A stretch of 64,000 bases of DNA from Candidatus Dadabacteria bacterium (lineage in GTDB: Bacteria; Desulfobacterota_D; UBA1144; Nemesobacterales; Nemesobacteraceae). Both the position numbers and the translations under genes were made by a program. The stretch lies in NCBI GenBank assembly GCA_951812735.1, contig OX638332.1, positions 1,124,732-1,188,731 of the forward strand, read 5' to 3'. Under the pieces are notes generated by a model. That model saw only the letters and a list, made by a program, of their open reading frames with translations. It searched no databases and was not told the origin of the DNA. Shown piece by piece: positions 18,503-27,509 of this stretch; position 1 is the first letter of the stretch, and each line of letters begins with the position of its first letter.

Positions 18503-18524
18503 GAAGTGCGGCAGGGAGTCAAGC

Positions 18525-19340
18525 ATGGCAGTCATCAAACATGAAGCATTTTTCCGGAGGCACTCGATTTTCACCGGAGAAGAGCTGGCAGCGCATCTAG
18601 CGTCCCGCGGCAATGTGGGAAAAAGAGGACAGGAAGCACTGCTAGCCTACTACACTAAAACCGGTCGCATCATTCGCGTCCGAGGGGGGCTGTATGCAGT
18701 TGTCCCGCCGGGGTCTGATCCTGCATCCTATCCTGTCGATCCCTTTCTGATCGCCTCCAGATTAACCAAGGACGCTGTCGTGTCCCATCACACGGCGCTT
18801 GAGTTTCACGGAAGGGCTTATTCGGCTTGGCGAAACCTTGTCTACTCCTCCTCCCGGCCGGTCAGGCAATTCATATTCCACTCCGGTGTTTTCCGGGGAG
18901 CGAAATTCCCCGAAGCGCTAATTCGTTCCGCCGCGGAGCGGTTCGGCGTACTTACAAGGGAGCGTTCCGGTTTGACACTCAGCGTCACGAGCCTTGAGCG
19001 TACCTTGGTCGACGTCCTTGACCGTCCAGACCTTTCGGGAGGATGGGAGGAGATCTGGCGTTCGCTTGAGTCAGTTGAATTTTTCGACTTGGACAAGGTG
19101 GTGGAGTACGCTCTTTTGCTCGGCAATGCTACGACAGCTGCAAAGACAGGTTTTTTTCTCGATCAGCACCGCGAGGTTTTCTCAGTGGAGGAATATCATC
19201 TGAAGGCTCTTCGCAGCCGCAAACCCCGGCAGCCGCATTATCTTGATCGCGGCAAGCGAAGGAATGGGTGTCTCGTGGCAGACTGGAACCTGGTTGTTCC
19301 AAGAGACATACTTGAGCGGTCATGGGGTGAGGTGCTATGA
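18525..19340 (+). CDS. abiEi: AbiEi-family antitoxin/transcriptional regulator
   Basis: A 271-residue protein with the AbiEi architecture. An N-terminal winged helix (HSIFTGEELAAHLASRG, then YYTKTGRIIRVRGGLYAVVP) is followed by a C-terminal domain with AVVSHHTALEFHGRAYS and the VTSLERTLVDVLDRPDLSGG block seen in type IV antitoxins. It would repress its own promoter and counter a nucleotidyltransferase toxin. The stop codon overlaps an ATG of the toxin remnant (ATGA). The toxin is truncated, so this is now an antitoxin without its partner. Two dyads at 18411 and 18486 are the likely operators. Confidence 0.85.
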   Translation: MAVIKHEAFFRRHSIFTGEELAAHLASRGNVGKRGQEALLAYYTKTGRIIRVRGGLYAVVPPGSDPASYPVDPFLIASRLTKDAVVSHHTALEFHGRAYSAWRNLVYSSSRPVRQFIFHSGVFRGAKFPEALIRSAAERFGVLTRERSGLTLSVTSLERTLVDVLDRPDLSGGWEEIWRSLESVEFFDLDKVVEYALLLGNATTAAKTGFFLDQHREVFSVEEYHLKALRSRKPRQPHYLDRGKRRNGCLVADWNLVVPRDILERSWGEVL

Positions 19341-19420
19341 GAATATCTCCTGAGAGATTAGAGCATGGAGCCGAGTCTACAGGGTTTAAAATGGATGTAC
19401 TGGAAAAGGTCGCCCTTCTG
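19337..19420 (+). pseudogene. AbiEii nucleotidyltransferase toxin, truncated after about 26 codons
   Basis: The ATG overlaps the AbiEi stop as in intact operons. The first residues (MRISPERLEHGAESTGF, then LEKVALL) match the N-terminus of AbiEii-type toxins. After that the frame continues to 19579 but matches nothing in the family, and the G-S/KGGTALNL nucleotidyltransferase motif is absent. The 3' junction near 19415-19420 is where similarity stops. Bases 19420-19563 hold no gene. Confidence 0.7.
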
Positions 19421-19563
19421 CCTGGAGGGCACTTAACGTGCAACGCCATAAAAGATAATGGGGTGCTGATTTCAGGTTTTCTTATTTTTTTTCGTTTTGT
19501 TCGGAAAAATCAGTGGCAGCATAGTCCGGATACATGCCGGTATACTACCCAAAGCCGCTTGGC

Positions 19564-19968
19564 TTACTGCTTGGAGTAGGAGACGGTCAGCACCTGGTCA
19601 TCTGAGTCTCCTGCCTTCGCGGGGCTTTTCATTTCGCACTTGGCGCTCATGACGCCCCCTGCCTCGGTTATCAGCGTCTCGATCAGGATTTCTCCCGTTA
19701 TTTTCCCCGTGCTTTTGATCTCAAGCGATCCGGCGTCTATCTTTCCGTTTACTTCACCGAATACGATGACCCCTCCGGCGTTGATGTCCCCGGTGACCGA
19801 ACCATTAGGACCGACCACGAGCGTGCTGTCGACTTTCAAGTCTCCCTTGAGGATCCCCTCGACCTTTATCGACCCCTCGCACGATACGTTTCCCTCAAAC
19901 ACCGCCCCCTCGCCCAGAACCGTCTCCATGGCGCCTGAGTTCTTTCTGTCTTTCTCTTTCTTGTACAT
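19564..19968 (-). CDS. Bactofilin (polymer-forming cytoskeletal protein)
   Basis: A 134-residue protein made of the bactofilin beta-helix: METVLGEGAVFEGNVSCEGSIKVEGILKGDL then repeated G-x-V-x-G-x-I turns (SVTGDINAGGVIVFGEVNGKIDAG) to about residue 110. A short basic N-terminus and a tail of about 25 residues flank it. Bactofilins polymerise without nucleotide and position cell-wall enzymes. It is 13 bases downstream of an M23 endopeptidase gene, a partnership known from curved or helical cells. GGGGGAGGG upstream supports the start. Confidence 0.93.
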   Translation of the reverse strand: MYKKEKDRKNSGAMETVLGEGAVFEGNVSCEGSIKVEGILKGDLKVDSTLVVGPNGSVTGDINAGGVIVFGEVNGKIDAGSLEIKSTGKITGEILIETLITEAGGVMSAKCEMKSPAKAGDSDDQVLTVSYSKQ

Positions 19969-19981
19969 GCGTCCCTCCCCC

Positions 19982-20824
19982 TTATCTCATGTATTTGCTG
20001 GGGTTGACCCTTCTTCCATACCTTATTATCTCATAGTGAAGATGCGGCCCTGTTGAGCGGCCGGTAGATCCTATCTCCCCTATCTTCTCTCCGGCTACGA
20101 CCTTCTGTCCCTTCTTGACCTCTATCTTGGAGAGGTGTCCGTAAAGAGTCTTGTAGCCCTTTTTATGCTTGATGACCACATGCTTTCCGTAGCCCTTAAC
20201 GTACTTGGCCTTGTCGACCACCCCGTCTGCCGTGGTCACGACCTCGGTTCCCACCTTCCCCCTGAAATCGATTCCGGCGTGGAACTCCCTGGCTTCTGAG
20301 AACGGGTTTTTCCTGTAGCCGTAGCGGGAAGAAATGCCTCCCGAGGCGGGTTTTCCGAAAGGAATGACCGCAAGGGTGTTGGCGAGACGATCTATGTCCC
20401 GCTCGACCGCGTTGAAGTAATCATCGCCGATATTGCCTGTCCGGAACCCGCTGCCTCCTATAGCGGGAGTCTTTCTCTGCCTTTTAGTCGAAAGCTTCTT
20501 CTCCATGGAGGCAAGCTTTTTCTCAAGCCGCAGAACCCTTTTTATGAACTTGTCCTCAAGCTTCTTGTCCACGATTATGTCATGCGACATCCCCGCGACA
20601 ACGTCCAGCAGTTCGTTTATCTCAGCTTCTTTCTCCGCCCGGACAGCCTCTGCATCCCCGTAGAACCTGTAGGACAGGAAAAAGGAGAGAATCGCGCCCA
20701 GAACAAAAAAGCCCAAAGCGCCCAGCACGAGATGAAGCCGTTCCCTGCTGATGCCCCAATATCTGGTCCAGCCGAACTTGTTGCAGGATACTATAAGTGA
20801 TAATCCGTCGTTTCTTTTGTCCAC
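19982..20824 (-). CDS. M23 family metallopeptidase, membrane anchored
   Basis: A 280-residue murein endopeptidase starting at GTG 20824 behind GAGGTGAAGG. A transmembrane helix at about residues 29-50 is followed by a coiled coil (60-110) and a LytM/M23 domain from about 155. Zinc ligands are visible in EFHAGIDFRG (His, Asp) and GPHLHYEI (second His of HxH). The complete set suggests an active D,D-endopeptidase rather than an EnvC-like activator. The coiled coil could dock on the bactofilin encoded just downstream. Confidence 0.94.
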   Translation of the reverse strand: MDKRNDGLSLIVSCNKFGWTRYWGISRERLHLVLGALGFFVLGAILSFFLSYRFYGDAEAVRAEKEAEINELLDVVAGMSHDIIVDKKLEDKFIKRVLRLEKKLASMEKKLSTKRQRKTPAIGGSGFRTGNIGDDYFNAVERDIDRLANTLAVIPFGKPASGGISSRYGYRKNPFSEAREFHAGIDFRGKVGTEVVTTADGVVDKAKYVKGYGKHVVIKHKKGYKTLYGHLSKIEVKKGQKVVAGEKIGEIGSTGRSTGPHLHYEIIRYGRRVNPSKYMR

Positions 20825-20954
20825 CCTTCACCTCTTTGCCGTCCCGTAGGCGGGCCGGTCACAGTACAAACGCTCGGATAAGGATAATCGATAAGAGCCC
20901 CTTGTCAAAGAATCCCAAGTGACGGCAGCGCCTTGCGGCGGGGCCGGGGAGCGC

Positions 20955-21785
20955 TCAATTTCCCGAATAGCCAGAGATCCTGCCGAGCTGCTCAAGCGTC
21001 CTTACACCCTCGTGGAACTCTCCGCCGATTTCCCAGGTGGGGTAGGTCCTTATCTTCTTCCTCGCGCAGAGCGCGGGGTTGGGATCGGGACCGCTTCGGC
21101 TGCACTCGATGTAGGTTACGTAGCCGAACGCGCTTCCGAAAAGCTCCTTCTGCTTCTCGCAGTGAGAGCATTTGTAAGAGCCGTACATGGTCGCTCCGCT
21201 CTCAGATAGATATCTCGCGAGACTCACCTGGTAAAAGGTGGAGGCAGACGGCGTGGCCTCCTCCGGGGAGGGGGAGTGAATCGAGTAGGAGACAGCGAAA
21301 ACGAGGACAAACACCGCTGCCGCGCCGCCGACTGACTTTACGGCTGAAGAGCCCCTGGATTGTCTTTTAGAGGCCGCGAGCAAAAATAATAGCACCGCGA
21401 TTGCGGCCGAGGCTACGCACCAGGAGCAAAGCGCATCTATTATGAAAAGCTCAAGGTAGGTGAGATATGCAGAAAAGCCAACCGCCACTGCCGAAAGCCA
21501 GAAAAGCAGGCTCCATTTTGTCTTTCGTCCAAGCGGCGAGACCATCGCCGAAAGCATCACCGTGTATCCCAAAACGCCGAACAGGGAAACCGGGATGCCG
21601 CCCATGCTTGAGTACCGGCTCTCCCTCACCACATCGCAGCCCGCCCCCGTGAGGCAGAACTCGGCGCCCCCGAGCACGAAATCCGCCACGAGCAGGTAAA
21701 CTGATATAACCGCTCCGAGCGCGCAGAGAGCAAGCGCCGCCGCTCCCGCCCCGCCCCGAAGAAAGCTGTTTTTCCCTTTTGCCAT
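20955..21785 (-). CDS. VKOR-thioredoxin fusion oxidoreductase
   Basis: A 276-residue protein. Residues 1-170 form the four- or five-helix vitamin K epoxide reductase domain with loop cysteines 44 and 50 and the active CxxC Cys120-Ser-Trp-Cys123. The C-terminal thioredoxin-like domain carries Cys206-Ser-His-Cys209 (YKCSHCEKQKELF) and a cis-Pro segment (RTYPTWEIGG). Such fusions reoxidise DsbA-like domains using quinone and replace DsbB in many bacteria. The Trx domain faces the periplasm. It is divergent from the PAP2 gene. Confidence 0.93.
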   Translation of the reverse strand: MAKGKNSFLRGGAGAAALALCALGAVISVYLLVADFVLGGAEFCLTGAGCDVVRESRYSSMGGIPVSLFGVLGYTVMLSAMVSPLGRKTKWSLLFWLSAVAVGFSAYLTYLELFIIDALCSWCVASAAIAVLLFLLAASKRQSRGSSAVKSVGGAAAVFVLVFAVSYSIHSPSPEEATPSASTFYQVSLARYLSESGATMYGSYKCSHCEKQKELFGSAFGYVTYIECSRSGPDPNPALCARKKIRTYPTWEIGGEFHEGVRTLEQLGRISGYSGN

Positions 21786-21958
21786 CGCCGAAACCGTATT
21801 ATACAGCTTATTTGCGGCTTTTAGAAACCTGCGGCACCCGGTAAGTTTAAGGCGGTGTTAACGGTTTTTAAAAGGGCGGTTAAAAAAGAAAAAACCTTTA
21901 ATCTCCCCTTGTTTTTTCCGCTCCATGCGGTTTTTATTGTATACAGGGTTCAGGGAAG

Positions 21959-22585
21959 ATGATTAACAACGACAACATAGCTCAAAAGGTCACGTTTCCG
22001 CGCCCCGCGGAGGGCGGCAGGACGACGGGCGCGGCGAACCTCGTCTCCACGGTTTTTTCCCCGGCGCTTGTGGTTTTCTACGCCGTGATTCTCTGCTCCT
22101 ACTCAATCGCCCACTCCTCCAAGCTTCTCTGGACATCCCTTTTCGTGCTTCTTTTCGTTCTCGTCCCGACGGCCTACATATTCTATCTCATGGGCCGGGG
22201 CAAGGTGACGGATTTTCACATGAGCGTTAGGGAGGAGCGGATAAGGCCCCTCAGCATTATTTTCATCTACTCCGTCTTCTCGCTTCTGCTCTACGGTTTC
22301 GTCGGAGGACCGGGCGCTCTGGTCACGCTTGGCTACTCATGCCTCGCGCTTACGGGCCTCTGGATACTGGTTTCGCTTTACTGGAAGATAAGCGGTCACT
22401 GCGCCGCCATGGGTGCGCTCGGGGCGATGGTGTTTGCCTATCCGCACGAGAGCCTGGTTTTCGTTCTCCCGCCCCTTGCTCTGCTGGTCGCGTGGTCGAG
22501 GATAAGGCTCGGGTGCCACAGCCTGTCGCAGACTGTCGCGGGACTTACCCTTGGAGTGGCTGTCTTCTGGTTTTTCCTTTCCTGA
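21959..22585 (+). CDS. PAP2-superfamily membrane phosphatase
   Basis: A 208-residue protein with about six transmembrane helices. The phosphatase signature is recognisable: R-E-E-R-I-R-P after VTDFHMSV, then KISGHCA (motif 2 Ser-Gly-His) and SRIRLGCHSLSQ (motif 3 Ser-Arg-x5-His). The final motif residue, usually Asp, is Gln, as in some bacterial members. Likely substrates are lipid phosphates such as undecaprenyl pyrophosphate or phosphatidic acid. ATG 21959 follows a GGGAAG site. The minus-strand glycosyltransferase ends 8 bases beyond its stop, so the two are convergent. Confidence 0.75.
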   Translation: MINNDNIAQKVTFPRPAEGGRTTGAANLVSTVFSPALVVFYAVILCSYSIAHSSKLLWTSLFVLLFVLVPTAYIFYLMGRGKVTDFHMSVREERIRPLSIIFIYSVFSLLLYGFVGGPGALVTLGYSCLALTGLWILVSLYWKISGHCAAMGALGAMVFAYPHESLVFVLPPLALLVAWSRIRLGCHSLSQTVAGLTLGVAVFWFFLS

Positions 22586-22592
22586 TTTTCCC

Positions 22593-23666
22593 TCAGAGAA
22601 AAAGCTCAAGCAGCCCCTTTTTTTCGGCGTCTTCGATGGGCGAGCCGCTTGGGTGCTTGAATTCCTCTTCGCCTCCGTAGCGCTCGGCAAGGGCAAGTAT
22701 GGTTTCTGATATGTCGGGAACGACGTCGCGGTAGGGCTCGGGTTCTGCGCGGGGAAGGTCTACCCATCTCTCAAGGGTTTCTCCGAAATCCCCGTCAACC
22801 CTGTAGAGCACCTCGAATCCCATCTGCTCAAGCGCCGCGCCGTTGCATTCCTGCTCGTACTGTCCCTTCATCGGCACCGCGAGCAGCTTCTTGCCGAGGA
22901 AAAGCGCCTCGGACGGCGTTTCAAAGCCGGCGTTTGTGAGTATCCCCTCGCTTCCCGTGAAGCTCTCAATGAATTTCTCGTAGCTTACCGGGTACACCGT
23001 GACGTTCCCCTCGGTGTAGGGCTCTCCCTTGTAGTGCTTTGAGAAAAGTTCCCACCGCACGTCGATTTTACCGAGGTGCCTGATCAGGGTGCGCTCGTCA
23101 AAGCTCGGGAGGTAGACGGTGTAGTGGCCGTTTTGGCGTACGTCGTAGTTTCGGAGATCTCTTCTTATTATGGGGGTTTTTATGAAATTGTCGTATTCAC
23201 GGAAATGAAGCCCAAGCGGTATGCAGACAGGGGCGTACCACTTTATTATGAACTCCATTATCTTGTTCGGCTTCTCGGGCCTCGGGGTCTTTGGGGACGC
23301 AAACGATGTCTGGTGGGAGAGGGAAACGCAGGGCCTTTTCTTAAGGCGGCACGCCCACGAGGATATGGGCTCGAAGTCGCTTACCACCATATCGTAATCT
23401 GCCACGGGGAGATCGTTAACGTCCCCGAGCAGCTTGTCGAAGCGGGCCTTCTTTATGGAGGCGTAGTAGTCGATTCCGCCGTTTTTCCCGAAAACAAACC
23501 CGAGTCCCCGGAGGTTGTACTTGACCTCGAAGCCGAGATCTATCTCGTGCTGGCGCTCGCTTACCATTATGTCGACCTCGGCCGACTTGCGGAGTTCGGC
23601 TATCACATCCCTCGAGCGGCTTATGTGACCGTTTCCGGTTCCCTGTATGGCGTAGAGTATCTTCAT
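22593..23666 (-). CDS. Glycosyltransferase-like protein (UDP-glycosyltransferase fold)
   Basis: A 357-residue protein. I chose ATG 23666, because AGGTGA sits 7 bases upstream and the protein then begins MKILYAIQGTGNGHISRS, the family N-terminal strand and Gly-rich loop. The C-terminal half contains the nucleotide-sugar binding pattern ILTNAGFETPSEALFLGKKLLAVPMKGQYEQ with a conserved E-Q-x-x-N-A-like end (EQECNGAALEQMG). The family is often annotated as conserved glycosyltransferase of the MJ1255/VC2487 type. Donor and acceptor are unknown. It is divergent from dapL. Confidence 0.8.
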   Translation of the reverse strand: MKILYAIQGTGNGHISRSRDVIAELRKSAEVDIMVSERQHEIDLGFEVKYNLRGLGFVFGKNGGIDYYASIKKARFDKLLGDVNDLPVADYDMVVSDFEPISSWACRLKKRPCVSLSHQTSFASPKTPRPEKPNKIMEFIIKWYAPVCIPLGLHFREYDNFIKTPIIRRDLRNYDVRQNGHYTVYLPSFDERTLIRHLGKIDVRWELFSKHYKGEPYTEGNVTVYPVSYEKFIESFTGSEGILTNAGFETPSEALFLGKKLLAVPMKGQYEQECNGAALEQMGFEVLYRVDGDFGETLERWVDLPRAEPEPYRDVVPDISETILALAERYGGEEEFKHPSGSPIEDAEKKGLLELFL

Positions 23667-23918
23667 CGCTTCACCTGTGCGCACAGAAGTAATTCTAATC
23701 TTTTTTGCGGGTGTTGTTAAACCACGATCCCCGGAAAAAACCCGCAGAGGATAATATTTATCCCCTGCTCTTGTCAAGGAACCGTAAATGCGCCATTAAG
23801 GCGCGATTAACGGTTCGGACGGCGCGATTTCCCCCGCACGAAAACACTTGCCCATTTGACACCATTAAGTTAACCTAAATGCTCCGTTGGGGCCTATCTG
23901 TCCGCTGGAGGATTTTAC

Positions 23919-25085
23919 ATGGAAATCAAATGGGCAAAGAGAATCGAGGAGCTTCCCCCTTACCTTTTCGCCGAAATCGACAGGAAAAAGAACGAGCTTA
24001 TCGAGAAGGGGGTCGACGTGATCGACCTCGGGGTGGGGGATCCTGACATACCCACGCCCGACCATATAATAGAGTCGCTTCGCGAGGCCGCCGGGCGGCC
24101 GGAGCACCATCGCTACCCATCTTATGTGGGAATGCTGTCTTTTCGGGAGGCCGCGGCCGAGTGGTACTCGCAGCGCTTCGGAGTAAGCCTCGATCCGGCA
24201 AAGGAAGTAGTCACGCTTATAGGCTCAAAGGAAGGGATAGCGCACGCGCCTCTCGCATTTCTTGACCCGGGGGACATTGCGCTTGTGCCAGACCCCGGAT
24301 ACCCCGTGTACCCGGTTTCAACAACATTCGCGGGAGGAGTTCCCCATCCCATGCCGCTTCTTAAGGAAAACGGCTTTTTCCCCGATCTTGACGCCATTCC
24401 CGCGGAGGTGGCCGAGCGGGCAGTAATGATGTTTCTTAACTATCCGAACAATCCGACCACGGTTCTGGCAAACGAAGGGTTTTTCAGTGAGGTGGTCGAT
24501 TTCGCCCGGAAAAACAACGTACTCATCTGCCATGATGCGGCCTACACGGAAATAGCGTTTTACGGGAAAAATCCCCTTAGCTTTCTTGAGATACCGGGGG
24601 CGATGGACGTCGGCATTGAGTTCCACTCGCTCTCAAAAACCTTCAGTATGACCGGGTGGCGCCTGGCGTTCGCGGCAGGGAACGAAAAGGCCATAGCGGG
24701 CCTCGGGAAGATAAAGACGAACATAGATTCAGGAGCTTTCCAGGCGGTCCAGGTGGCGGGCATAACGGCGCTTGAGAACAGCTCGGTGGGACTTGAGGAG
24801 AGAAAGGAAGTCTACAGGGAGCGCCTTGAGATATTCTGCCGCGGCCTTGAAGAAGCCGGCATAAGTTATACGCAGCCCGATGCCACCTTCTACGTGTGGT
24901 TTGAGGTTCCCGAGGGGATGACGTCTTCAGATTTCTGCGCGAGGATGCTTTTTGAAGCCGGGGTGGTGGTCACTCCCGGAAACGGTTTCGGAGACTGCGG
25001 CGAGGGGTACGCGAGGGTGTCTGTGACCTTTGATACCGAGAGGATAAAGCAGGCGGCCGAGAGGATAGCCAGTTTCAAGCCGTAG
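23919..25085 (+). CDS. dapL: LL-diaminopimelate aminotransferase-like class I aminotransferase
   Basis: A 388-residue PLP enzyme of fold type I. It begins AKRIEELPPYLFAEIDRKK, as in bacterial DapL of the Methanobacterium/Desulfo type. Diagnostic pieces are DLGVGDPDIPTP, YPNNPT, the CHDAAYTEIAFYG Asp and Tyr, and the Schiff-base Lys near residue 239 in SLSKTFSMTGWR. DapL converts tetrahydrodipicolinate directly to LL-DAP for lysine and peptidoglycan. A related LL-DAP-like aminotransferase with a different substrate is possible. GGAGG precedes the ATG. The GT2 gene follows 32 bases on. Confidence 0.88.
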   Translation: MEIKWAKRIEELPPYLFAEIDRKKNELIEKGVDVIDLGVGDPDIPTPDHIIESLREAAGRPEHHRYPSYVGMLSFREAAAEWYSQRFGVSLDPAKEVVTLIGSKEGIAHAPLAFLDPGDIALVPDPGYPVYPVSTTFAGGVPHPMPLLKENGFFPDLDAIPAEVAERAVMMFLNYPNNPTTVLANEGFFSEVVDFARKNNVLICHDAAYTEIAFYGKNPLSFLEIPGAMDVGIEFHSLSKTFSMTGWRLAFAAGNEKAIAGLGKIKTNIDSGAFQAVQVAGITALENSSVGLEERKEVYRERLEIFCRGLEEAGISYTQPDATFYVWFEVPEGMTSSDFCARMLFEAGVVVTPGNGFGDCGEGYARVSVTFDTERIKQAAERIASFKP

Positions 25086-25117
25086 TGGCGGGTTTTTACC
25101 TATAAGAGGTTTTAACA

Positions 25118-26578
25118 GTGTTTGATTTTCTCAAGTATTCTTGCACCCTGCTTTACGTTGTCTCTTCTGTTTTTCTCTGCATATTCGGCCTTCACCGCTA
25201 CTACCTGGTACATCTTTACTCAAGAGCTAAGGCGCGCCGCGCCTCGGTTCCCAAGGAGGGGGGCTTTCTTCCGCGCGTTACGGTGCAGCTCCCCGTCTAT
25301 AACGAGATGTACGTTACGGAGAGGCTGATGCGGGCGGTCTGCGAAATCGACTACCCAAGGGAATTGCTCGAGGTGCAGGTGCTTGATGACTCAACCGACG
25401 ACACAAGCCGCATAGCCGAGCGCTGCGCCGCGGAGCTTCGTGCCGCAGGCTTTGACATAAAACATATCCGGAGGGGAACCCGGGAAGGGTACAAGGCGGG
25501 GGCGCTTGCCGCCGGCTGCGCGCAGGCAAGCGGGGAGTTCCTTGCGGTTTTCGACGCGGACTTCGTTCCTCCAAGGGATTTTCTCAGAAAGACCGTGCCG
25601 TGCTTTGAGGATCCGCGGGTGGGGATAGTGCAGACAAGGTGGGGGCACCTTAACCGCGATTACTCGCTTCTCACAAAGGCCCAGTCGGTGCTTCTTGACG
25701 GTCATTTTGTCATTGAGCAGGCCGCGCGCCACGGAAACGGCCTTTTTATCAATTTCAACGGTACCGCCGGGGTGATCCGCAAAAAATGCATAGAGCTCTC
25801 CGGTGGGTGGCAGCACGATACCCTCACGGAGGATCTTGATCTGAGCTACCGGGCGCAGATAAACGGGTGGAGTGCGGTTTACCTGCCCGATGTCATATCG
25901 GACGCTGAGCTTCCGGTGGACATGAACGCCTTTAAGATACAGCAGCACAGGTGGGTAAAGGGAGGGATACAGACGGCCGGCAAGCTTCTGCCCTCGGTGC
26001 TTCGCGACGCGAACATTCCGTTTAAGGTTAAGGCGGAGAGCGTGTTCCATCTCCTCGGCAATTTCAGCTACCTGTTCCTGCTTGCTACGATAATCCTCAT
26101 AATACCCATGAATTTCCTCTGGGAGCGGATCTGGCTTAACGATCTTTTTATTGCGAGCGTTACGGGAGTGGCAGTCGGCACTTTTGCGATAATAAGGTTC
26201 TACATACTTGCCGTAAGCGAGGCCCATGGCCCCGGGGCGCGGGAATTTTACAAGTACATACCCGTCGCGCTGAGTGTCGGGGCAGGTATAGCCGTTAACA
26301 ACGCCAAAGCTGTCCTGGAGGCGCTTGCGGGCAGGACGTCAGGTTTTGTGAGAACGCCCAAGTATGCCGTTGTGAGCGGGAGGGACCGCTGGAGAACCTC
26401 GGCGTATGTTTCCTCAAAAGGGATGACGACCTTTTTCGAGGTCGTTCTCTCGCTTTTCTTCACGGTTCAGGTGGCGTATGTTCTCTACATGGGATTTTTC
26501 ATCTGGATTCCCTTTTTGCTGCTAATGCAGTTCGGTTTCACCTACACCGCTTTTCTCTCCATATATCACGGTTCGTGA
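25118..26578 (+). CDS. Processive-type GT2 glycosyltransferase, membrane bound
   Basis: A 486-residue protein with an N-terminal transmembrane helix, a GT-A domain and four C-terminal helices. The CesA/BcsA-like catalytic set is present: VTVQLPVYNE, LDDSTDD, AVFDADF (DxD), LTEDLDLSYR and QQHRW (Q-x-x-R-W). Such enzymes make beta-linked polysaccharide or glucosylceramide-like lipids and export the chain. There is no PilZ domain. It starts at GTG 25118, 32 bases after dapL. The product is not predictable; related bacterial enzymes form beta-mannan, glucomannan or glycolipid. Confidence 0.9.
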   Translation: MFDFLKYSCTLLYVVSSVFLCIFGLHRYYLVHLYSRAKARRASVPKEGGFLPRVTVQLPVYNEMYVTERLMRAVCEIDYPRELLEVQVLDDSTDDTSRIAERCAAELRAAGFDIKHIRRGTREGYKAGALAAGCAQASGEFLAVFDADFVPPRDFLRKTVPCFEDPRVGIVQTRWGHLNRDYSLLTKAQSVLLDGHFVIEQAARHGNGLFINFNGTAGVIRKKCIELSGGWQHDTLTEDLDLSYRAQINGWSAVYLPDVISDAELPVDMNAFKIQQHRWVKGGIQTAGKLLPSVLRDANIPFKVKAESVFHLLGNFSYLFLLATIILIIPMNFLWERIWLNDLFIASVTGVAVGTFAIIRFYILAVSEAHGPGAREFYKYIPVALSVGAGIAVNNAKAVLEALAGRTSGFVRTPKYAVVSGRDRWRTSAYVSSKGMTTFFEVVLSLFFTVQVAYVLYMGFFIWIPFLLLMQFGFTYTAFLSIYHGS

Positions 26579-26662
26579 GCGGTCTTCATCTGGACTGGGG
26601 AAACCGTCTTTTCAGCTTTTCGCGTTTCCCGATTCCTGATAGGTTTCTTGCGTTAAAGAAGC

Positions 26663-26710
26663 ATGTATATACCTTTGACATATCCCACTAACTGGCTACT
26701 ATGTATATAC
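26663..26710 (+). promoter_or_regulatory. vapBC promoter with two direct-repeat operators
   Basis: ATGTATATAC occurs at 26663-26672 and 26701-26710, each containing the palindrome GTATATAC. TTGACA at 26675-26680 and TACTAT at 26697-26702 (16-base spacer) lie between and over them. The arrangement suits autorepression by the VapBC complex. Confidence 0.6.
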
Positions 26711-26739
26711 GTTAAGTATATTCCTGTCTGGAGGTAGAG

Positions 26740-26970
26740 ATGGAAAGGGTAAAAGTTTTCAAAAACAATAAAAGCCAAGCCGTGCGGCTTCCCAAGCCGG
26801 TTTCTTTGCCGGATACCGTAAAAGAAGTGGATATAGTTCGCCTGGGACGTTCCCGCTTGATTACTCCTGCTGGAGAAGCCTGGGACAGTTGGTTTGAGGG
26901 AGAGGGCGTTACGGATGATTTTATGAATGAGCGCGATCAGGCCGGGGAGCAGGAGCGGGAGCAGTTCTGA
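26740..26970 (+). CDS. vapB: VapB-family antitoxin
   Basis: A 76-residue antitoxin. The AbrB-type N-terminus reads KVFKNNKSQAVRLPKPVSLP, with the N-K-S-Q-A-V-R-L-P motif diagnostic of VapB, followed by VKEVDIVRLGRSRLITPAG. The C-terminal 35 residues are acidic and contain WDSWFEGEG, which would plug the VapC active site. GGAGGTAGAG supports ATG 26740. The stop TGA overlaps the toxin ATG by one base. Confidence 0.92.
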   Translation: MERVKVFKNNKSQAVRLPKPVSLPDTVKEVDIVRLGRSRLITPAGEAWDSWFEGEGVTDDFMNERDQAGEQEREQF

Positions 26971-27371
26971 TGCTCAGATACATGCTGGATACCAACATAG
27001 TTATCTACACTATAAAGAATAAGCCTGAGAAGATTAAAAAGGCGTTTGTCGCTCATTACGGTCAAGTATGCATATCAACTGTCACTTTGATGGAGTTAGT
27101 TTATGGAGCGGAAAAATCCGCAAATCCCAGACGTAATCTGAACGATATAGAGGGGCTTGTCGCCAGGTTGGACGTGTTGTCCTATGATTACGGCGCGGCG
27201 GTTCATTCCGGTGAAATCAGGGCGGAATTAGCTGGATCAGGCAAGACAATCGGACATTATGATCTGATGATTGCCGGGCATGCCAGATCGCTTGGGCACG
27301 TTTTGATTACCAACAACACCCGAGAATTCGAGCGCGTCGCCGGTTTGCGCTTGGACGACTGGAGCAAATAG
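26970..27371 (+). CDS. vapC: VapC PIN-domain ribonuclease toxin
   Basis: A 133-residue PIN-domain RNase. The acidic active site is complete: Asp7 in YMLDTNIV, Glu in TLMELVYGAEKS, Asp in GHYDLMIAGHA and a final Asn/Glu in NNTREFERV. The LRLDDWSK end is typical. VapC toxins cut tRNA or rRNA. It is coupled to vapB. The pair appears intact and follows a copied palindromic promoter. Confidence 0.94.
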   Translation: MLRYMLDTNIVIYTIKNKPEKIKKAFVAHYGQVCISTVTLMELVYGAEKSANPRRNLNDIEGLVARLDVLSYDYGAAVHSGEIRAELAGSGKTIGHYDLMIAGHARSLGHVLITNNTREFERVAGLRLDDWSK

Positions 27372-27448
27372 GCTCCTCTCGTTCTGCGGAACGGAAGATG
27401 CTAGGTTAGCAGGCGGAAGCTTGCGGGCAGCCCATGTTACGTAGAAAA

Positions 27449-27492
27449 TATCCTTGCAAATCAAGCAGTCATATGCACAATTTGCAAGGATA
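27449..27492. terminator. Perfect 13-bp inverted repeat between convergent genes
   Basis: TATCCTTGCAAAT pairs perfectly with ATTTGCAAGGATA across an 18-base loop. On the minus strand a short TTTT follows, so it may end the ATPase transcript. It is equally a possible protein-binding dyad. It lies 18 bases past the ATPase stop and 78 bases past vapC. Confidence 0.45.
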
Positions 27493-27509
27493 AAGGTGAA
27501 GCAGTCGGC

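Noticed and set aside
25391..26227. Minus-strand open frame of 278 codons
   Set aside because: Antisense to the GT2 gene, whose motifs are complete; no ribosome site or domain in the antisense frame.
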